Origin: Bacteroidales bacterium
GTDB lineage: Bacteria; Bacteroidota; Bacteroidia; Bacteroidales; Tenuifilaceae
NCBI GenBank assembly: GCA_020636845.1
Contig: JACJXD010000003.1
Location: 1-64,000 of the forward strand
Direction: 5' to 3'
Length of the DNA stretch: 64,000 nt
Shown here piece by piece: positions 38,501 to 47,389 of this stretch. Each line of letters begins with the position of its first letter. The first letter of the stretch is position 1. The notes beneath the pieces are model-generated. The model had not been told where the DNA came from. It worked only from the letters and a program-made list of their open reading frames with translations, and did not search any database. Both the position numbers and the translations under genes were made by a program.

Positions 38501-38727
38501 TAAAAATTAAGAATATTGTACTGGGTTACACCTTACCTTCTTCTTGGTATAGCAAAATAGGGATAGCCAAACTCCGCGTTTATGCTCAGGTTAAAAACCT
38601 TTATACATTCACAAAGTATTCAGGATACGACCCGGAAATTGCTGGCGGAATATTCGATACAGGAGTCGATCGTGGAAACTACCCACAGGCTAGAACTATT
38701 TCGATGGGTTTAGATTTAAACTTTTAA
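35599..38727 (+). CDS. SusC/RagA-family TonB-linked outer-membrane transporter
   Basis: Imports oligosaccharides across the outer membrane with the SusD lid. The ATG at 35599 (MRKNLKRIFLSIFLLST) gives the signal peptide; the longer frame from 35566 adds 11 residues. A carboxypeptidase-regulatory-like domain (ITGTVTEKGNVPIPGVTVVVKG...TNPDGYYSL) is followed by the TonB-box-like VTELEEVVVVGYGTQK, plug (GVPQTIDDLNAIDASDIESINILKDASATAIYG) and a barrel ending NYPQARTISMGLDLNF. Length 1042 is typical. It heads the laminarin-like locus with SusD 18 bp downstream. Confidence 0.95.
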   Translation: MRKNLKRIFLSIFLLSTTVAWAQNRVITGTVTEKGNVPIPGVTVVVKGTTYGTTTNPDGYYSLQVPDDATVLSFSFVGYQPKDVAIANQKVINVELDPTVTELEEVVVVGYGTQKIANVSGAISTVKSNDIEAQKPVRIEEAFQGRSSGISVIQGGSPGSNPTVLIRGISSYSGTAPLVIIDGVPQTIDDLNAIDASDIESINILKDASATAIYGVKGGNGVIVITTIKGRTNQKAEFSFNSYFGTQQVTKKIGMLNATEYAAIINEGSVAAGGDVIFPNLSTLGVGTNWQDEIFKTAAVSSNSLSVKGGGEKVAYFLSTSYLSQGGIVGGSDKSNFNRANVTANLDFDLTKRLKFILNTNYANIAGKSVAENAFNSIIGSALNFDPTVPVYNTVPNTVGTYGFSNLILSEVFNPLTKLENTYNKSNGNKLFGKGELQYSILDNLKVTTRLGYVKWDQTGKSFIPLVFYGPLNVENTMMADGSTASGRHNSVTEYSNSAFSYTYEAFANYKVKINENHNLEAVAGFSLSKSTSSSYTATRQDVPFNSWTFADLTSATGTNSSTNPSAFTSGKTLGAIKRNASYFGRLNYDYLEKYLASFSVRRDGSNAFGAKNKFANFFAGSVGWVVTKEDFMKVDFINYLKLRSSYGTTGNDNVVHQIVQIVTGGPSYNSTANSNGYTFVTSAGDVFVPGSTVNSFSNETLKWEKQKQLDLGFDITVLKSMLSLNFDYFKKNVDGLLFVNTPPLYAGTSLPVGSNIGSTESKGVDLTLSFNAKTETLKFNTSVTFTTSKNLVTATNIDGTGLVTGGSYFNGQTQSITRFEKGETPGYFYGYKTDGLFQTVEEIEQSPTQTGAVPGDIKFVDVNGDGKISDLDRTKIGDPFPNFTMGWNVSLEYKNFDFSVFTYASVGNDVYRAYERNAQYSNKFRSILNRWTGPYSTNDSRYPRYSFNDANSNIRASDRYVEDGSFVKIKNIVLGYTLPSSWYSKIGIAKLRVYAQVKNLYTFTKYSGYDPEIAGGIFDTGVDRGNYPQARTISMGLDLNF

Positions 38728-38745
38728 ACGGCTAAAATTGAAAAT

Positions 38746-40251
38746 ATGAAAAGTATAAAAATAATAGGCTCGCTCATCATGCTATTAATTGCAACCAGCT
38801 GTAAGGACTGGGTTGAATTTGATCCTCATGATGAATACAAGATTACAGAAAACGATTACTTGGCTTCTGCATCCGATTATCAAACAATGGCAGTAAGCTG
38901 TTACACTCCATTGCAATGGTTAAATCAAATGGTAGTAATTGGCGATATTGCCAGTGATAATTCTGTTGCCGGTGGCGAAAATGCTTCGGATGTTATCGCC
39001 CTTCAACAAGTTGACGATTACACTACAACAACTAATAATAGTGCCCTCGAAAATTTATGGCAATCGGCATACGAAGGAGTAAACAGAACAAACTACTTAT
39101 TGCACTACTGGGATAAAAACATTGCAGGTAATACAATAAACTTTACCGGAAAAGATGCTCTAAAAGGTGAAATTTATTTTTTACGTGCATATTACTATTT
39201 TAACCTTGTAAGGATGTTCGGAGATGTTGTCCTGTTCACAGATCGTAAAATCTCCGTAGAAGATTTTGGAAAACTCCAGCGCTCCCCAAAAGCCGATGTT
39301 TATACCCAAATCGAACAAGACCTGTTGGCCGCTATCGATGTATTACCTCCAACCAATGTTGAAAAAGGTAGAATTACAAAATATGCAGCACAAGCCCTTT
39401 TAGGAAAAGTTTACCTATACGAAGAAAAATTTGACGATGCTGCAACAATGCTCGAAAATGTAGTAAATGGCCCATTTTCTCTTGTTTCCAATTTCTACGG
39501 AATGTTTTTATCAACCGGAGAAAACGGTCCTGGCTCCGTATTCGAAATTCAATATTCAAATGCGTCTCCCTACTATAACTGGGGAGGATATGCAAGAGGG
39601 CAAGGAAACTACGCCGTTCAGCAAAATGGCGTTCGCGGAATATCGGGAAGCGACGATATGCCATATGCCGCAGGATGGAGTACAAACCTTCCCACTCAGG
39701 AGTTAGCCAATGCTTATGCTACAGGCGACCAACGTAAGGATGCTACCATACTCGACATTGAAGCTTACAAAACAGCACACCCCGAATACAATATTAAATA
39801 TCAAGTTGCCCCCTATAAAAACACCGGTTTGTACAACAATAAGTACCAACCTATGAAAGGTCATACTAGCGGTCAAGTTGAATTAAACTACGATAATAAC
39901 CAAAGGATTATCCGTTATGCTGATGTTCTGCTAATGGCTGCAGAAGCGAATAATAGGTCAACTACCCCCGACGACATCAAGGCAAGAGGGTATTTAAACC
40001 GGGTTCGCAGGAGAGCATTCGGCGATGAAAACCACGACATTAACCTATCTGGAAACGAATTATTACAGGCTATTTGGAACGAACGCCGTTTGGAATTGGC
40101 TATGGAAGGCGACAGATTTTTCGACTTAGTAAGAACCGGTCAAGCCTCTTCTAAATTATCAGGATTTGTTGTTGGCAAAAACGAAGTGTTCCCAATTCCT
40201 CAAAAAGATGTTGATGTTGCTGGTTTAACCCAAAATCCTAATTGGCAATAA
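38746..40251 (+). CDS. SusD/RagB-family surface glycan-binding lipoprotein
   Basis: Lipobox ATSC near residue 19 and 501 residues. Helical TPR-like SusD fold: YEGVNRTNYLLHYWDKNI, LKGEIYFLRAYYYFNLVRMFGDVVLF (the highly conserved RAxYYFxLVRxFGDV block) and KGRITKYAAQALLGKVYLY. The C-terminus has NQRIIRYADVLLMAAEANN, YLNRVRRRAF and IWNERRLELAMEGDRFFDLVRTG. Aromatic-rich loops (NASPYYNWGGYARGQGNY) could form the glycan platform. Acts as the hinged lid on SusC. Confidence 0.95.
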   Translation: MKSIKIIGSLIMLLIATSCKDWVEFDPHDEYKITENDYLASASDYQTMAVSCYTPLQWLNQMVVIGDIASDNSVAGGENASDVIALQQVDDYTTTTNNSALENLWQSAYEGVNRTNYLLHYWDKNIAGNTINFTGKDALKGEIYFLRAYYYFNLVRMFGDVVLFTDRKISVEDFGKLQRSPKADVYTQIEQDLLAAIDVLPPTNVEKGRITKYAAQALLGKVYLYEEKFDDAATMLENVVNGPFSLVSNFYGMFLSTGENGPGSVFEIQYSNASPYYNWGGYARGQGNYAVQQNGVRGISGSDDMPYAAGWSTNLPTQELANAYATGDQRKDATILDIEAYKTAHPEYNIKYQVAPYKNTGLYNNKYQPMKGHTSGQVELNYDNNQRIIRYADVLLMAAEANNRSTTPDDIKARGYLNRVRRRAFGDENHDINLSGNELLQAIWNERRLELAMEGDRFFDLVRTGQASSKLSGFVVGKNEVFPIPQKDVDVAGLTQNPNWQ

Positions 40252-40280
40252 CCCTTATTTAACAGTTTAAATTGAAGAAA

Positions 40281-41846
40281 ATGAAAATAGTAAAAAATAT
40301 ATTGAGGCTTTTGATGCTAACTGCCGTTGTTGCAGGGTGCACAGAAGATTATGATGATGTTTCATTTATTTCAAAAGATGCAGCCCCATCCAATATCTCG
40401 GCAATTTTTAGCATAACACACGACAATTCGGGGCTGGTAACAATATATCCAAGTGGAGATAATGTTTACACTTTTGAAATATACTACGGCGATCAAACCG
40501 AAAATCCCGATACTATTTTGGCAGGGAAAAATATTCAGCATAAATACCCCGAAGGCGAATTCGAAACAAAGGTTATTGCACATAGCGCTGCGGGTTTAGC
40601 TACTGAAAAAACATTTCCGCTAACCGTATCATATAGGGCTCCGGAAAATCTAAAAGTTAATGCTGCTATAGATGCTGACAACAACTTTAAGGTTAACGTA
40701 AGCGCCTCTGCCGATTATGCGTCTTACTTCGATGTTTACTTTGGAGATGTAGAAAACGAGGTTCCGGTTTCATTTTTAAAAGACTCTGTGGCAAGCCACA
40801 CATATGCATCGGTTGGAACATATACCATTAGAGTTGTTGCTCAAAGTGGCGGTGCTGCAACCATCGAACAAACCACCGACATAACCATCGTTAACCCGTT
40901 GTTACTTCCTATCGACTTCGAATCTTCTACACTTGCTTACGATTTTACCAATTTCGATGGAGGCGTAGTTACCGTTGTTGACAATCCTTATTCCGAAGGA
41001 ATAAACACAAGTGCAAAAGTTGGTAAAATGGTTAAAAATGCAGGACAAACCTGGGGTGGCAGCTTCATTACCATTAGTGGTTCTATCGACTTTTCTACAA
41101 ATAAATATGTAAAAATGAAGGTTTATTCCCCTAGAGTTGGTGCTAAGGTGTTATTTAAAGTTGAAAACTCCTCAAATAGCGGTATAAATTACGAACAGGA
41201 GGTTACCACAACCGTGGCAAACGAATGGGAAGAGTTAGTTTTCGATTACACAGGAATCGACGCAAACCAATCCTACCAAAATATAGTGCTAATTTTTGAT
41301 AATGGGACTATGGGCGATGGTACCGACAACTTCACTTTCTACTTCGATGATATTAAACTGGCAATAGACGACGGACAAGTAAAACTCCCTCTTGGTTTCG
41401 AATCTTCAACTACAACCTACACGTTTACCGATTTCGACGGTGGTGCTGTTACTATAATCGATAATCCTCATGCCGAAGGAATTAACACCAGTGCAAAGGT
41501 TGCCCAAATGGTTAAAAATGCAGGTCAAACTTGGGGAGGTAGCTATATTGCGCTAAGTAATCCTATCGATTTTTCAGCAGGGAAAACGTTTAAAATGAAA
41601 GTTTACTCTCCCAGAGTAGGTGCAAAAGTTCTTCTTAAAGTTGAAAATTTAACCGATGGAGGCACCAGCTACGAGCAAGAAGTTGCTACTACAGTTGCAA
41701 ATGCTTGGGAAGAGTTAACATTCGATTATAGTGGAATCGACGATACAAAATCATACCAGAAAGTTGTACTAATTTTCGATAATGGTACTGCTGGCGATGG
41801 TACTGCCAACTTTACGTTCCTTTTCGACGATATTACACTTAACTAA
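40281..41846 (+). CDS. SusE-position lipoprotein: PKD-like modules plus duplicated CBM-like domain
   Basis: Lipobox VVAGC (residue about 20) from the ATG at 40281. Two PKD-like beta sandwiches lie at about 35-205 (YTFEIYYGDQTENPD, ASYFDVYFGDVENEV). Two consecutive copies of a domain of about 155 residues follow, at roughly 212-365 and 370-521, largely identical: FESST, DGG(V/A)VT, NAGQTWGGS, KVYSPRVGAKVL, EWEELVFDY and FDDI. This beta-sandwich type resembles carbohydrate-binding modules in marine and soil Bacteroidota laminarin loci, but I do not assign a CBM family. Probably a surface beta-glucan-binding protein. Confidence 0.8.
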   Translation: MKIVKNILRLLMLTAVVAGCTEDYDDVSFISKDAAPSNISAIFSITHDNSGLVTIYPSGDNVYTFEIYYGDQTENPDTILAGKNIQHKYPEGEFETKVIAHSAAGLATEKTFPLTVSYRAPENLKVNAAIDADNNFKVNVSASADYASYFDVYFGDVENEVPVSFLKDSVASHTYASVGTYTIRVVAQSGGAATIEQTTDITIVNPLLLPIDFESSTLAYDFTNFDGGVVTVVDNPYSEGINTSAKVGKMVKNAGQTWGGSFITISGSIDFSTNKYVKMKVYSPRVGAKVLFKVENSSNSGINYEQEVTTTVANEWEELVFDYTGIDANQSYQNIVLIFDNGTMGDGTDNFTFYFDDIKLAIDDGQVKLPLGFESSTTTYTFTDFDGGAVTIIDNPHAEGINTSAKVAQMVKNAGQTWGGSYIALSNPIDFSAGKTFKMKVYSPRVGAKVLLKVENLTDGGTSYEQEVATTVANAWEELTFDYSGIDDTKSYQKVVLIFDNGTAGDGTANFTFLFDDITLN

Positions 41847-41863
41847 TTATTAAAATTGAAACT

Positions 41864-42796
41864 ATGATTAATAAAACATCAATATTCGCTTCTATTCTTC
41901 TAGCAGCCGTTGTTGGATTTACTGGCTGTCAGGAAACAGAATATTCGTTTGGAGAATTAAAAGCCCCATCAAACCTTTCGTTTACAACTACGATAATTGG
42001 GGTTGATAATGACAACCCCAATGGAAATGGTTCTGGCAAAGTTTTTATTAGTTGTACTGCCGACGACAAAATGTCGTATAACATTGATTTTGGCGATGGA
42101 AATTCCAGCCTAGTTTACACCGATACAACAACCTATACTTATGCAAACCCTGGAACCGAAGAGTACATAATTACCGTTAAAGCAATCGGAACCGGCGGAT
42201 TGGTAAGTACCGCAAATGGAACAGTTACAGTATATGTCTCCTTTAAAATTCCTCCTTATATTATTGAGGATTTAACCGAAGGAACATCCAAAGTATGGGT
42301 AGCCGATAAAGATAACGCAGGTTTCTTTGGCGTTGGACCAGGAACATTAGATGCAGCTGGAGGAGATCTTACCAATTTATTTACTTCTATTTGGTGGTCC
42401 ATAGGGGCAAACGATAATGCAAAAACTCCTGCCTACGACGACGAAGTTACCTTTACAAAAGATGACAACGACAACATTTACATGACTGTAGATAATAAAG
42501 GCGAATCGTTCCTTATTTCCGCAGCAACTTCGTATTACGGGTTCTCTGGCGGTGACGGAGGCTATCCTCTAGTTACTGGCCAAACGGTAAAACTAACATT
42601 TACCAACGCCACATCTGAATCGACCGAAGACCTTTCAACTCGTATTCAGTTTATCGTTCCCGGTAATGGAATTGTAATCTTTGGAACAGGTGGAACTACA
42701 TACGAAATACTATCTATTACTTCCGAAAGCATTTACATAAGAAATATTGGCGCCGACGGAAACGCATGGTATCAAAGATTAGTAGTTAAAGAATAA
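41864..42796 (+). CDS. PKD-domain surface lipoprotein
   Basis: Lipobox FTGC (about residue 22). A PKD module is at about 30-125 (SCTADDKMSYNIDFGDGNSS, YTYANPGTEEYIITVKA). The C-terminal 180 residues are beta-rich with aromatic patches (LFTSIWWSIGAND, YYGFSGGDGGYPLV) and look like a further glycan-binding module of unknown family. Position after the SusE-like gene and before GH16 (17 bp gap upstream) suggests a SusF-like second surface binder. Ends at a strong hairpin. Confidence 0.75.
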   Translation: MINKTSIFASILLAAVVGFTGCQETEYSFGELKAPSNLSFTTTIIGVDNDNPNGNGSGKVFISCTADDKMSYNIDFGDGNSSLVYTDTTTYTYANPGTEEYIITVKAIGTGGLVSTANGTVTVYVSFKIPPYIIEDLTEGTSKVWVADKDNAGFFGVGPGTLDAAGGDLTNLFTSIWWSIGANDNAKTPAYDDEVTFTKDDNDNIYMTVDNKGESFLISAATSYYGFSGGDGGYPLVTGQTVKLTFTNATSESTEDLSTRIQFIVPGNGIVIFGTGGTTYEILSITSESIYIRNIGADGNAWYQRLVVKE

Positions 42797-42805
42797 AACT
42801 AAACT

Positions 42806-42838
42806 AAGACTCCGGTCAAAAAATTTGATCGGAGTCTT
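42806..42838 (+). terminator. Strong hairpin between binder and GH16 genes
   Basis: aagactccggtcaaa and tttgatcggagtctt form a 15-bp stem with one G-U pair around a 3-base loop. No T-run follows, so it may attenuate transcription or protect the upstream mRNA rather than end it. This would let susCD and the binders exceed the enzymes in expression. Confidence 0.6.
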
Positions 42839-42877
42839 AAAAACAAAAAACTCTCTTTATAGCGAATGGTTTGTCAA

Positions 42878-43915
42878 ATGAAACACTTTTTATTACTGAT
42901 ACTCTTTGTTTTAGGATTTGTCCTTTCGTTCGGTTGTAAAAAATCGGACGAGGTAGAAAAAATTATTCCTACTAACCTGGAGGTAAATGCTGTTGTTAGC
43001 AGCGATGGAAGTGGAAACGTTGCATTTACTGCAACTGCCGATAATGCAATATCCTACGACTACGAATTTGGCAATGGCGATATCCAAACGGTTCAATCGG
43101 GCATAGTTACCTATCAATATACACAGGTGGGCACACTAACATACAGCGTAACCGTTACGGCAAAAAGCATCGACAACCTCACTGCAAAAGAAACAATTCA
43201 GGTTACCGTTACGGTAAACGAAGTTACGCCTTCGCTTTATTGGTCTGACGAGTTTAACGTTGATGGCGCACCCGACCCAACAAAATGGGGATACGACATT
43301 GGCGGTGGCGGCTGGGGCAATCAGGAATTAGAATACTACACAAACAGAACAGCAAATGCAGTTGTAGAACAAGGTGTTCTAAAAATTAACGCTATAAAGG
43401 AAAGTTATCAAGGATACGAATACACCTCTGCAAGATTAATTTCCAAAGGGAAATTCGATTTTAAGTATGGTAAAGTAGAAGTAAGAGCAAAACTACCTGC
43501 CGGCGTTGGCACCTGGCCGGCAATTTGGATGCTGGGCATCGACATAAGTACTGCAGGCTGGCCCTACTGTGGCGAAATTGATATTATGGAACACAGGGGA
43601 AGCGAACTTAATAAAATTTATGGAACGCTACATTATCCTGGCAGATCAGGAGGTAATGCCGATGGAAGCACTATTACAATTAGTAATGCTACAACGGAAT
43701 TTCATGTTTATTCCATCGACTGGACTGCAGCTTACATTAAGATATATGTTGACGACACGCTATACCATACGGTAATAAACTCGGATAGTATTCCTTTCAA
43801 TCATAACTTCTTTTTTATTATGAACATTGCAATGGGTGGAACTTTTGGTGGTACTGTTGACCCTTCATTTACAAACGCTACAATGGAGGTCGATTACATA
43901 AGAGTATATAAATAA
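42878..43915 (+). CDS. GH16 family beta-1,3-glucanase (laminarinase-like) lipoprotein with PKD domain
   Basis: Lipobox LSFGC from the ATG at 42878 (an earlier in-frame ATG at 42866 adds four residues). A PKD module (about 35-115) precedes the GH16 catalytic domain, about 122-345: LYWSDEFNVDGAPDPTKWGYDIG, then GVGTWPAIWMLG and the active site GEIDIMEH, with nucleophile Glu233, Asp235 and acid/base Glu238. The GEIDIMEH form (with Met) is typical of laminarinases rather than carrageenases or agarases. Cleaves internal beta-1,3-glucan links at the cell surface. Confidence 0.93.
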   Translation: MKHFLLLILFVLGFVLSFGCKKSDEVEKIIPTNLEVNAVVSSDGSGNVAFTATADNAISYDYEFGNGDIQTVQSGIVTYQYTQVGTLTYSVTVTAKSIDNLTAKETIQVTVTVNEVTPSLYWSDEFNVDGAPDPTKWGYDIGGGGWGNQELEYYTNRTANAVVEQGVLKINAIKESYQGYEYTSARLISKGKFDFKYGKVEVRAKLPAGVGTWPAIWMLGIDISTAGWPYCGEIDIMEHRGSELNKIYGTLHYPGRSGGNADGSTITISNATTEFHVYSIDWTAAYIKIYVDDTLYHTVINSDSIPFNHNFFFIMNIAMGGTFGGTVDPSFTNATMEVDYIRVYK

Positions 43916-44180
43916 ACCGATTGGAATTTAAATTACGTACGCTCTCTTTTTATTATTAAAAAGATGTGCAATAAAAATGTCCTTACACTTCCATTCCTCC
44001 CTTACAGTACATTCAATATCAATATTTTGTATTTAAGTCTTCCGATTAACGTATCGGAATAGTAAAAAATTTCAGAGTAATTTATTGTAAGTATTCGCAT
44101 CGTAACAAGTTGTAAATGCTTTTGCATGTGGTTTTTATCAATGGGAAAACTGCATTTAATGTATAATTAGATAATAGTTT

Positions 44181-46427
44181 ATGAATAAGATATATTTTCT
44201 CATTGTTGCAATCATTTTTTTCAACTCTTGCTCCACAAAGAAAGTTGACAAAGCAGACTCGAATATTGAAACAAAGGTAGATTCTGTTTTGGCTATGCTT
44301 TCTATCGACGAAAAGGTTGGACAAATGAATCAGCTATCGAGTTTTTATAATAGCGACCCCGATGGACTTAAAGCAATGATTCGCGAAGGGAAAGTGGGCT
44401 CGTTGCTAAACGAGGTAAACCCCGATGTGGTAAACGAATTGCAACGGGTAGCCACAAAGGAAAGCAAACACGGAATTCCCTTAATTATCGGTCGTGATGT
44501 TATCCACGGGTTTAAAACCGTTTTTCCTATTCCTTTAGGACAGGCAGCATCGTGGAATCCTGCATTAGTTGAAAAATCATCGCATATTGCGGCTATCGAA
44601 GCACGCTCGAAAGGCGTTACTTGGACATTTTCTCCAATGATTGATATAGCCCGCGATCCCCGTTGGGGAAGAGTAGCCGAAGGCTATGGCGAAGACCCGT
44701 TTCTTACAAGTACACTTGGCAATGCAGCCATTAAAGGGTATCAGGGCAATAACTTATCGGCTAACGACAGAATTGCCGCATGTGCCAAACACTTTGCCGC
44801 TTATGGCGCAGCCGAAGCCGGACGCGAATACAACACGGTAATTACATCCAATCAGGAGTTACGAAACGTTTACCTAAAACCCTTTCAATCGGCATCTCAC
44901 ACAGGAGCAGCAACCTTTATGGCTGCATTTAACGAAATTAACGGAATTCCCTGTAGCGGGAATAAAAAACTTCTTACCGATGTTCTCAGAAACGAATGGG
45001 GTTTTAAAGGATTTGTTGTTAGCGATTGGGCATCTATCCCCGAAATGATAAATCATGGTTTTGCCGACAACGAAACCGACTGTGCACTAATAGCAGCCAA
45101 TGCCGGTGTCGATATGGAGATGTCGAGCCATACCTACCTCGACAATCTTGCCAACCTGATAAAACAGGGAAAAATATCGGAAACGGTTGTCGATAATGCC
45201 GTTCGCAATATTCTCAGGGTAAAATTCCAGCTGGGTCTTTTTTCAAATCCTTACGTTGATACGGTAAAATCTTCTTTTGCTGCCGATTCTTCCTTAATTA
45301 TTGCCAAAGAACTCGCACTGGAAAGCTTGGTTTTGCTAAAAAACGAGAATAATGTTCTTCCGCTGAGCACAAAAATTGGAAAGGTTGCCGTAATAGGTCC
45401 TATGTCAAACGACAGGTACGAACAATTGGGAACATGGGTTTTCGACTGCGATACCAATACAACGGTTACCCCGTTAAGCGCTATCCGCGCTACAATAGGA
45501 AATAACAAAGTCATTTATGCTAAGACGCTTGCCTACAGCCGCGATAAAAATACCGGACGATTCTATCAAGCAATATCGGCAGCCCGTAGTGCTAATGCAG
45601 TTCTTGTCTTTGTTGGAGAAGAGTCAATTTTATCGGGCGAAGCCCATGGTCGCGCACACATCGATTTACCCGGAGTTCAGGCAGACCTAATTAAAGAATT
45701 ACACAAATCGGGAAAGCCCATTATTACCGTGGTTATGGCCGGTCGTCCGCTTGCCATTAGTAACATTTTACCCTACAGCAATGCCGTAATATTTGCATGG
45801 CATCCCGGAACAATGGGTGGCACAGCTATTGCCGATGTCCTGTTTGGGAAGGAAAACTTCTCCGGGAAACTGCCAATTTCCATACCTGTTTCGGCAGGAC
45901 AATGTCCTATATATTATGCCAAAAAGAATACCGGACGCCCTGCCGATTATAACAGCTGGATTCCTATGGATAAAATTCCGGTTCGTGCACCGCAAACCTC
46001 ACTGGGTAACGCTAGCCAACATCTCGATGATGGTTTTGAACCGCTATTTCCCTTTGGATTTGGTATGTCATACACAACATTCGAGTATTCCAACATCAAC
46101 CTTTCATCGCCTTCCATCTCCGTAAAGGATACCCTTGTAATTTCGGCAACTATTACAAACACAGGAAAATTCGACGGTTACGAAACACCTCAACTTTACA
46201 CCCACGATGTTGTAGGGAGCATAACAAGACCTGTTAAAGAGTTAAAAGCCTTCCAAAAAATTAAAATTAAATCGGGCGAATCGGTTAATGTAACCTTCAA
46301 ATTAACCGCAAGCGACTTGGCATTCTACAAGAGTTGGAACGAAGAAGTTGTAGAACCCGGATTATTTTATGTTTGGATTGGCCCTAGTTCCAACCAAGGA
46401 TTAAAAGCACAATTTACCCTTCAATAA
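44181..46427 (+). CDS. GH3 family beta-glucosidase, lipoprotein
   Basis: Lipobox FNSC near residue 17. Two-domain GH3: (beta/alpha)8 part with GRDVIHGFKTVFPIPLGQAASWNP, the KHFAAYG motif (Lys203-His204), and nucleophile Asp282 in GFKGFVVSDWAS. The alpha/beta sandwich part has VFVGEESILSGEAHGRAHIDLPGVQ with the expected acid/base Glu region. A fibronectin-III-like C-terminus (about 655-745) completes it. Length 748 is standard. Releases glucose from beta-gluco-oligosaccharides in the periplasm. A 265-bp gap before it holds no gene and no clear signal. Confidence 0.95.
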   Translation: MNKIYFLIVAIIFFNSCSTKKVDKADSNIETKVDSVLAMLSIDEKVGQMNQLSSFYNSDPDGLKAMIREGKVGSLLNEVNPDVVNELQRVATKESKHGIPLIIGRDVIHGFKTVFPIPLGQAASWNPALVEKSSHIAAIEARSKGVTWTFSPMIDIARDPRWGRVAEGYGEDPFLTSTLGNAAIKGYQGNNLSANDRIAACAKHFAAYGAAEAGREYNTVITSNQELRNVYLKPFQSASHTGAATFMAAFNEINGIPCSGNKKLLTDVLRNEWGFKGFVVSDWASIPEMINHGFADNETDCALIAANAGVDMEMSSHTYLDNLANLIKQGKISETVVDNAVRNILRVKFQLGLFSNPYVDTVKSSFAADSSLIIAKELALESLVLLKNENNVLPLSTKIGKVAVIGPMSNDRYEQLGTWVFDCDTNTTVTPLSAIRATIGNNKVIYAKTLAYSRDKNTGRFYQAISAARSANAVLVFVGEESILSGEAHGRAHIDLPGVQADLIKELHKSGKPIITVVMAGRPLAISNILPYSNAVIFAWHPGTMGGTAIADVLFGKENFSGKLPISIPVSAGQCPIYYAKKNTGRPADYNSWIPMDKIPVRAPQTSLGNASQHLDDGFEPLFPFGFGMSYTTFEYSNINLSSPSISVKDTLVISATITNTGKFDGYETPQLYTHDVVGSITRPVKELKAFQKIKIKSGESVNVTFKLTASDLAFYKSWNEEVVEPGLFYVWIGPSSNQGLKAQFTLQ

Positions 46428-46494
46428 AACAGAATTAACTAATAACGCATACAGCATTTTCAATGTAATTTTTGCTGAAAAAAATTTGAAGCCC

Positions 46495-47304
46495 ATGAAA
46501 GCAATAAAATTAAATATATCATACATTCTGGTAGCCATTACTCTGCTGGCTTGCTCTTCGCAAAAAAAGGACAATAGCGGCTATAAAATGGTTTGGAACG
46601 ACGAATTCGACGTTAACGGCCTAGTTGACAGCACAAAATGGAGCTACGATACTGCCGGAAACTCTTGGGGCTGGGGTAACGACGAAGCCCAATGGTACAC
46701 AGCAAATAAGTTGACCAATGCCGAAGTAAAGGATGGATTTCTTCACATTAAAGCAATAAAAGAGCCTACAATGGGAAAGGAATACTCATCGGCACGCATT
46801 ATAACAAAGGGAAAAGGCAATTGGCTTTACGGCAAAGTCGAAGTTAGAGCCAAACTTCCCGAAGCCCGTGGAACTTGGCCGGCTATTTGGATGCTGTCGT
46901 GCGATAATACCTACGGTATATGGCCTGCAAGCGGCGAAATAGACATCATGGAACATGTGGGCTACATTCCCGACTCCGTATTTGCTTCAACTCATTGCCA
47001 AAAGTATTACTTCAAAATTGGCACTCAAAAAACAAAGGGATTTTACATTACCGACTCCGGAGCAAACTTTCACACCTATACAATGGAATGGACTCCGGAA
47101 CAAATCGACATGTATTGCGACAGCACTAAATACTTTTCCTTTAAAAACGAGCACAAGACATACGAGGAATGGCCATTTAACAAACCCTTCTACCTGATTT
47201 TAAATGTTGCCGTAGGAGGTGCATGGGGTGGAGTTATGGGTGTCGATACTACCGCCTTTCCTCAGGAAATGATTGTGGATTATGTTAGAGTTTACCAGAA
47301 ATAG
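46495..47304 (+). CDS. Second GH16 beta-1,3-glucanase, lipoprotein without PKD
   Basis: Lipobox LLACS. A TTG at 46486 precedes the more likely ATG at 46495. Single GH16 domain: KMVWNDEFDVNGLVDSTKWSYD, SWGWGNDEAQWYT, GTWPAIWMLSCD and active site GEIDIMEH with Glu148, Asp150 and Glu153. It shares the fold and order of motifs with the 42878 enzyme but is diverged in loops, with an insertion SVFASTHCQKYYFK near the active cleft, so the two probably act on different chain lengths or branch patterns. Followed by an intrinsic terminator. Confidence 0.94.
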   Translation: MKAIKLNISYILVAITLLACSSQKKDNSGYKMVWNDEFDVNGLVDSTKWSYDTAGNSWGWGNDEAQWYTANKLTNAEVKDGFLHIKAIKEPTMGKEYSSARIITKGKGNWLYGKVEVRAKLPEARGTWPAIWMLSCDNTYGIWPASGEIDIMEHVGYIPDSVFASTHCQKYYFKIGTQKTKGFYITDSGANFHTYTMEWTPEQIDMYCDSTKYFSFKNEHKTYEEWPFNKPFYLILNVAVGGAWGGVMGVDTTAFPQEMIVDYVRVYQK

Positions 47305-47336
47305 GCAAGTTTAGGTTAGGTTAATTTTTCGAAAAG

Positions 47337-47362
47337 GGAGGAGGAAAACCTCCTCCTTTTTT
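47337..47362 (+). terminator. Intrinsic terminator after second GH16 gene
   Basis: ggaggagg-aaaa-cctcctcc with T6, a perfect 8-bp GC-rich stem. It ends the enzyme transcript and implies that the transporter and phosphorylase genes downstream have their own promoter or depend on read-through. Confidence 0.93.
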
Positions 47363-47389
47363 ATTAAAAGAATCAAATAAAAGACGGAT

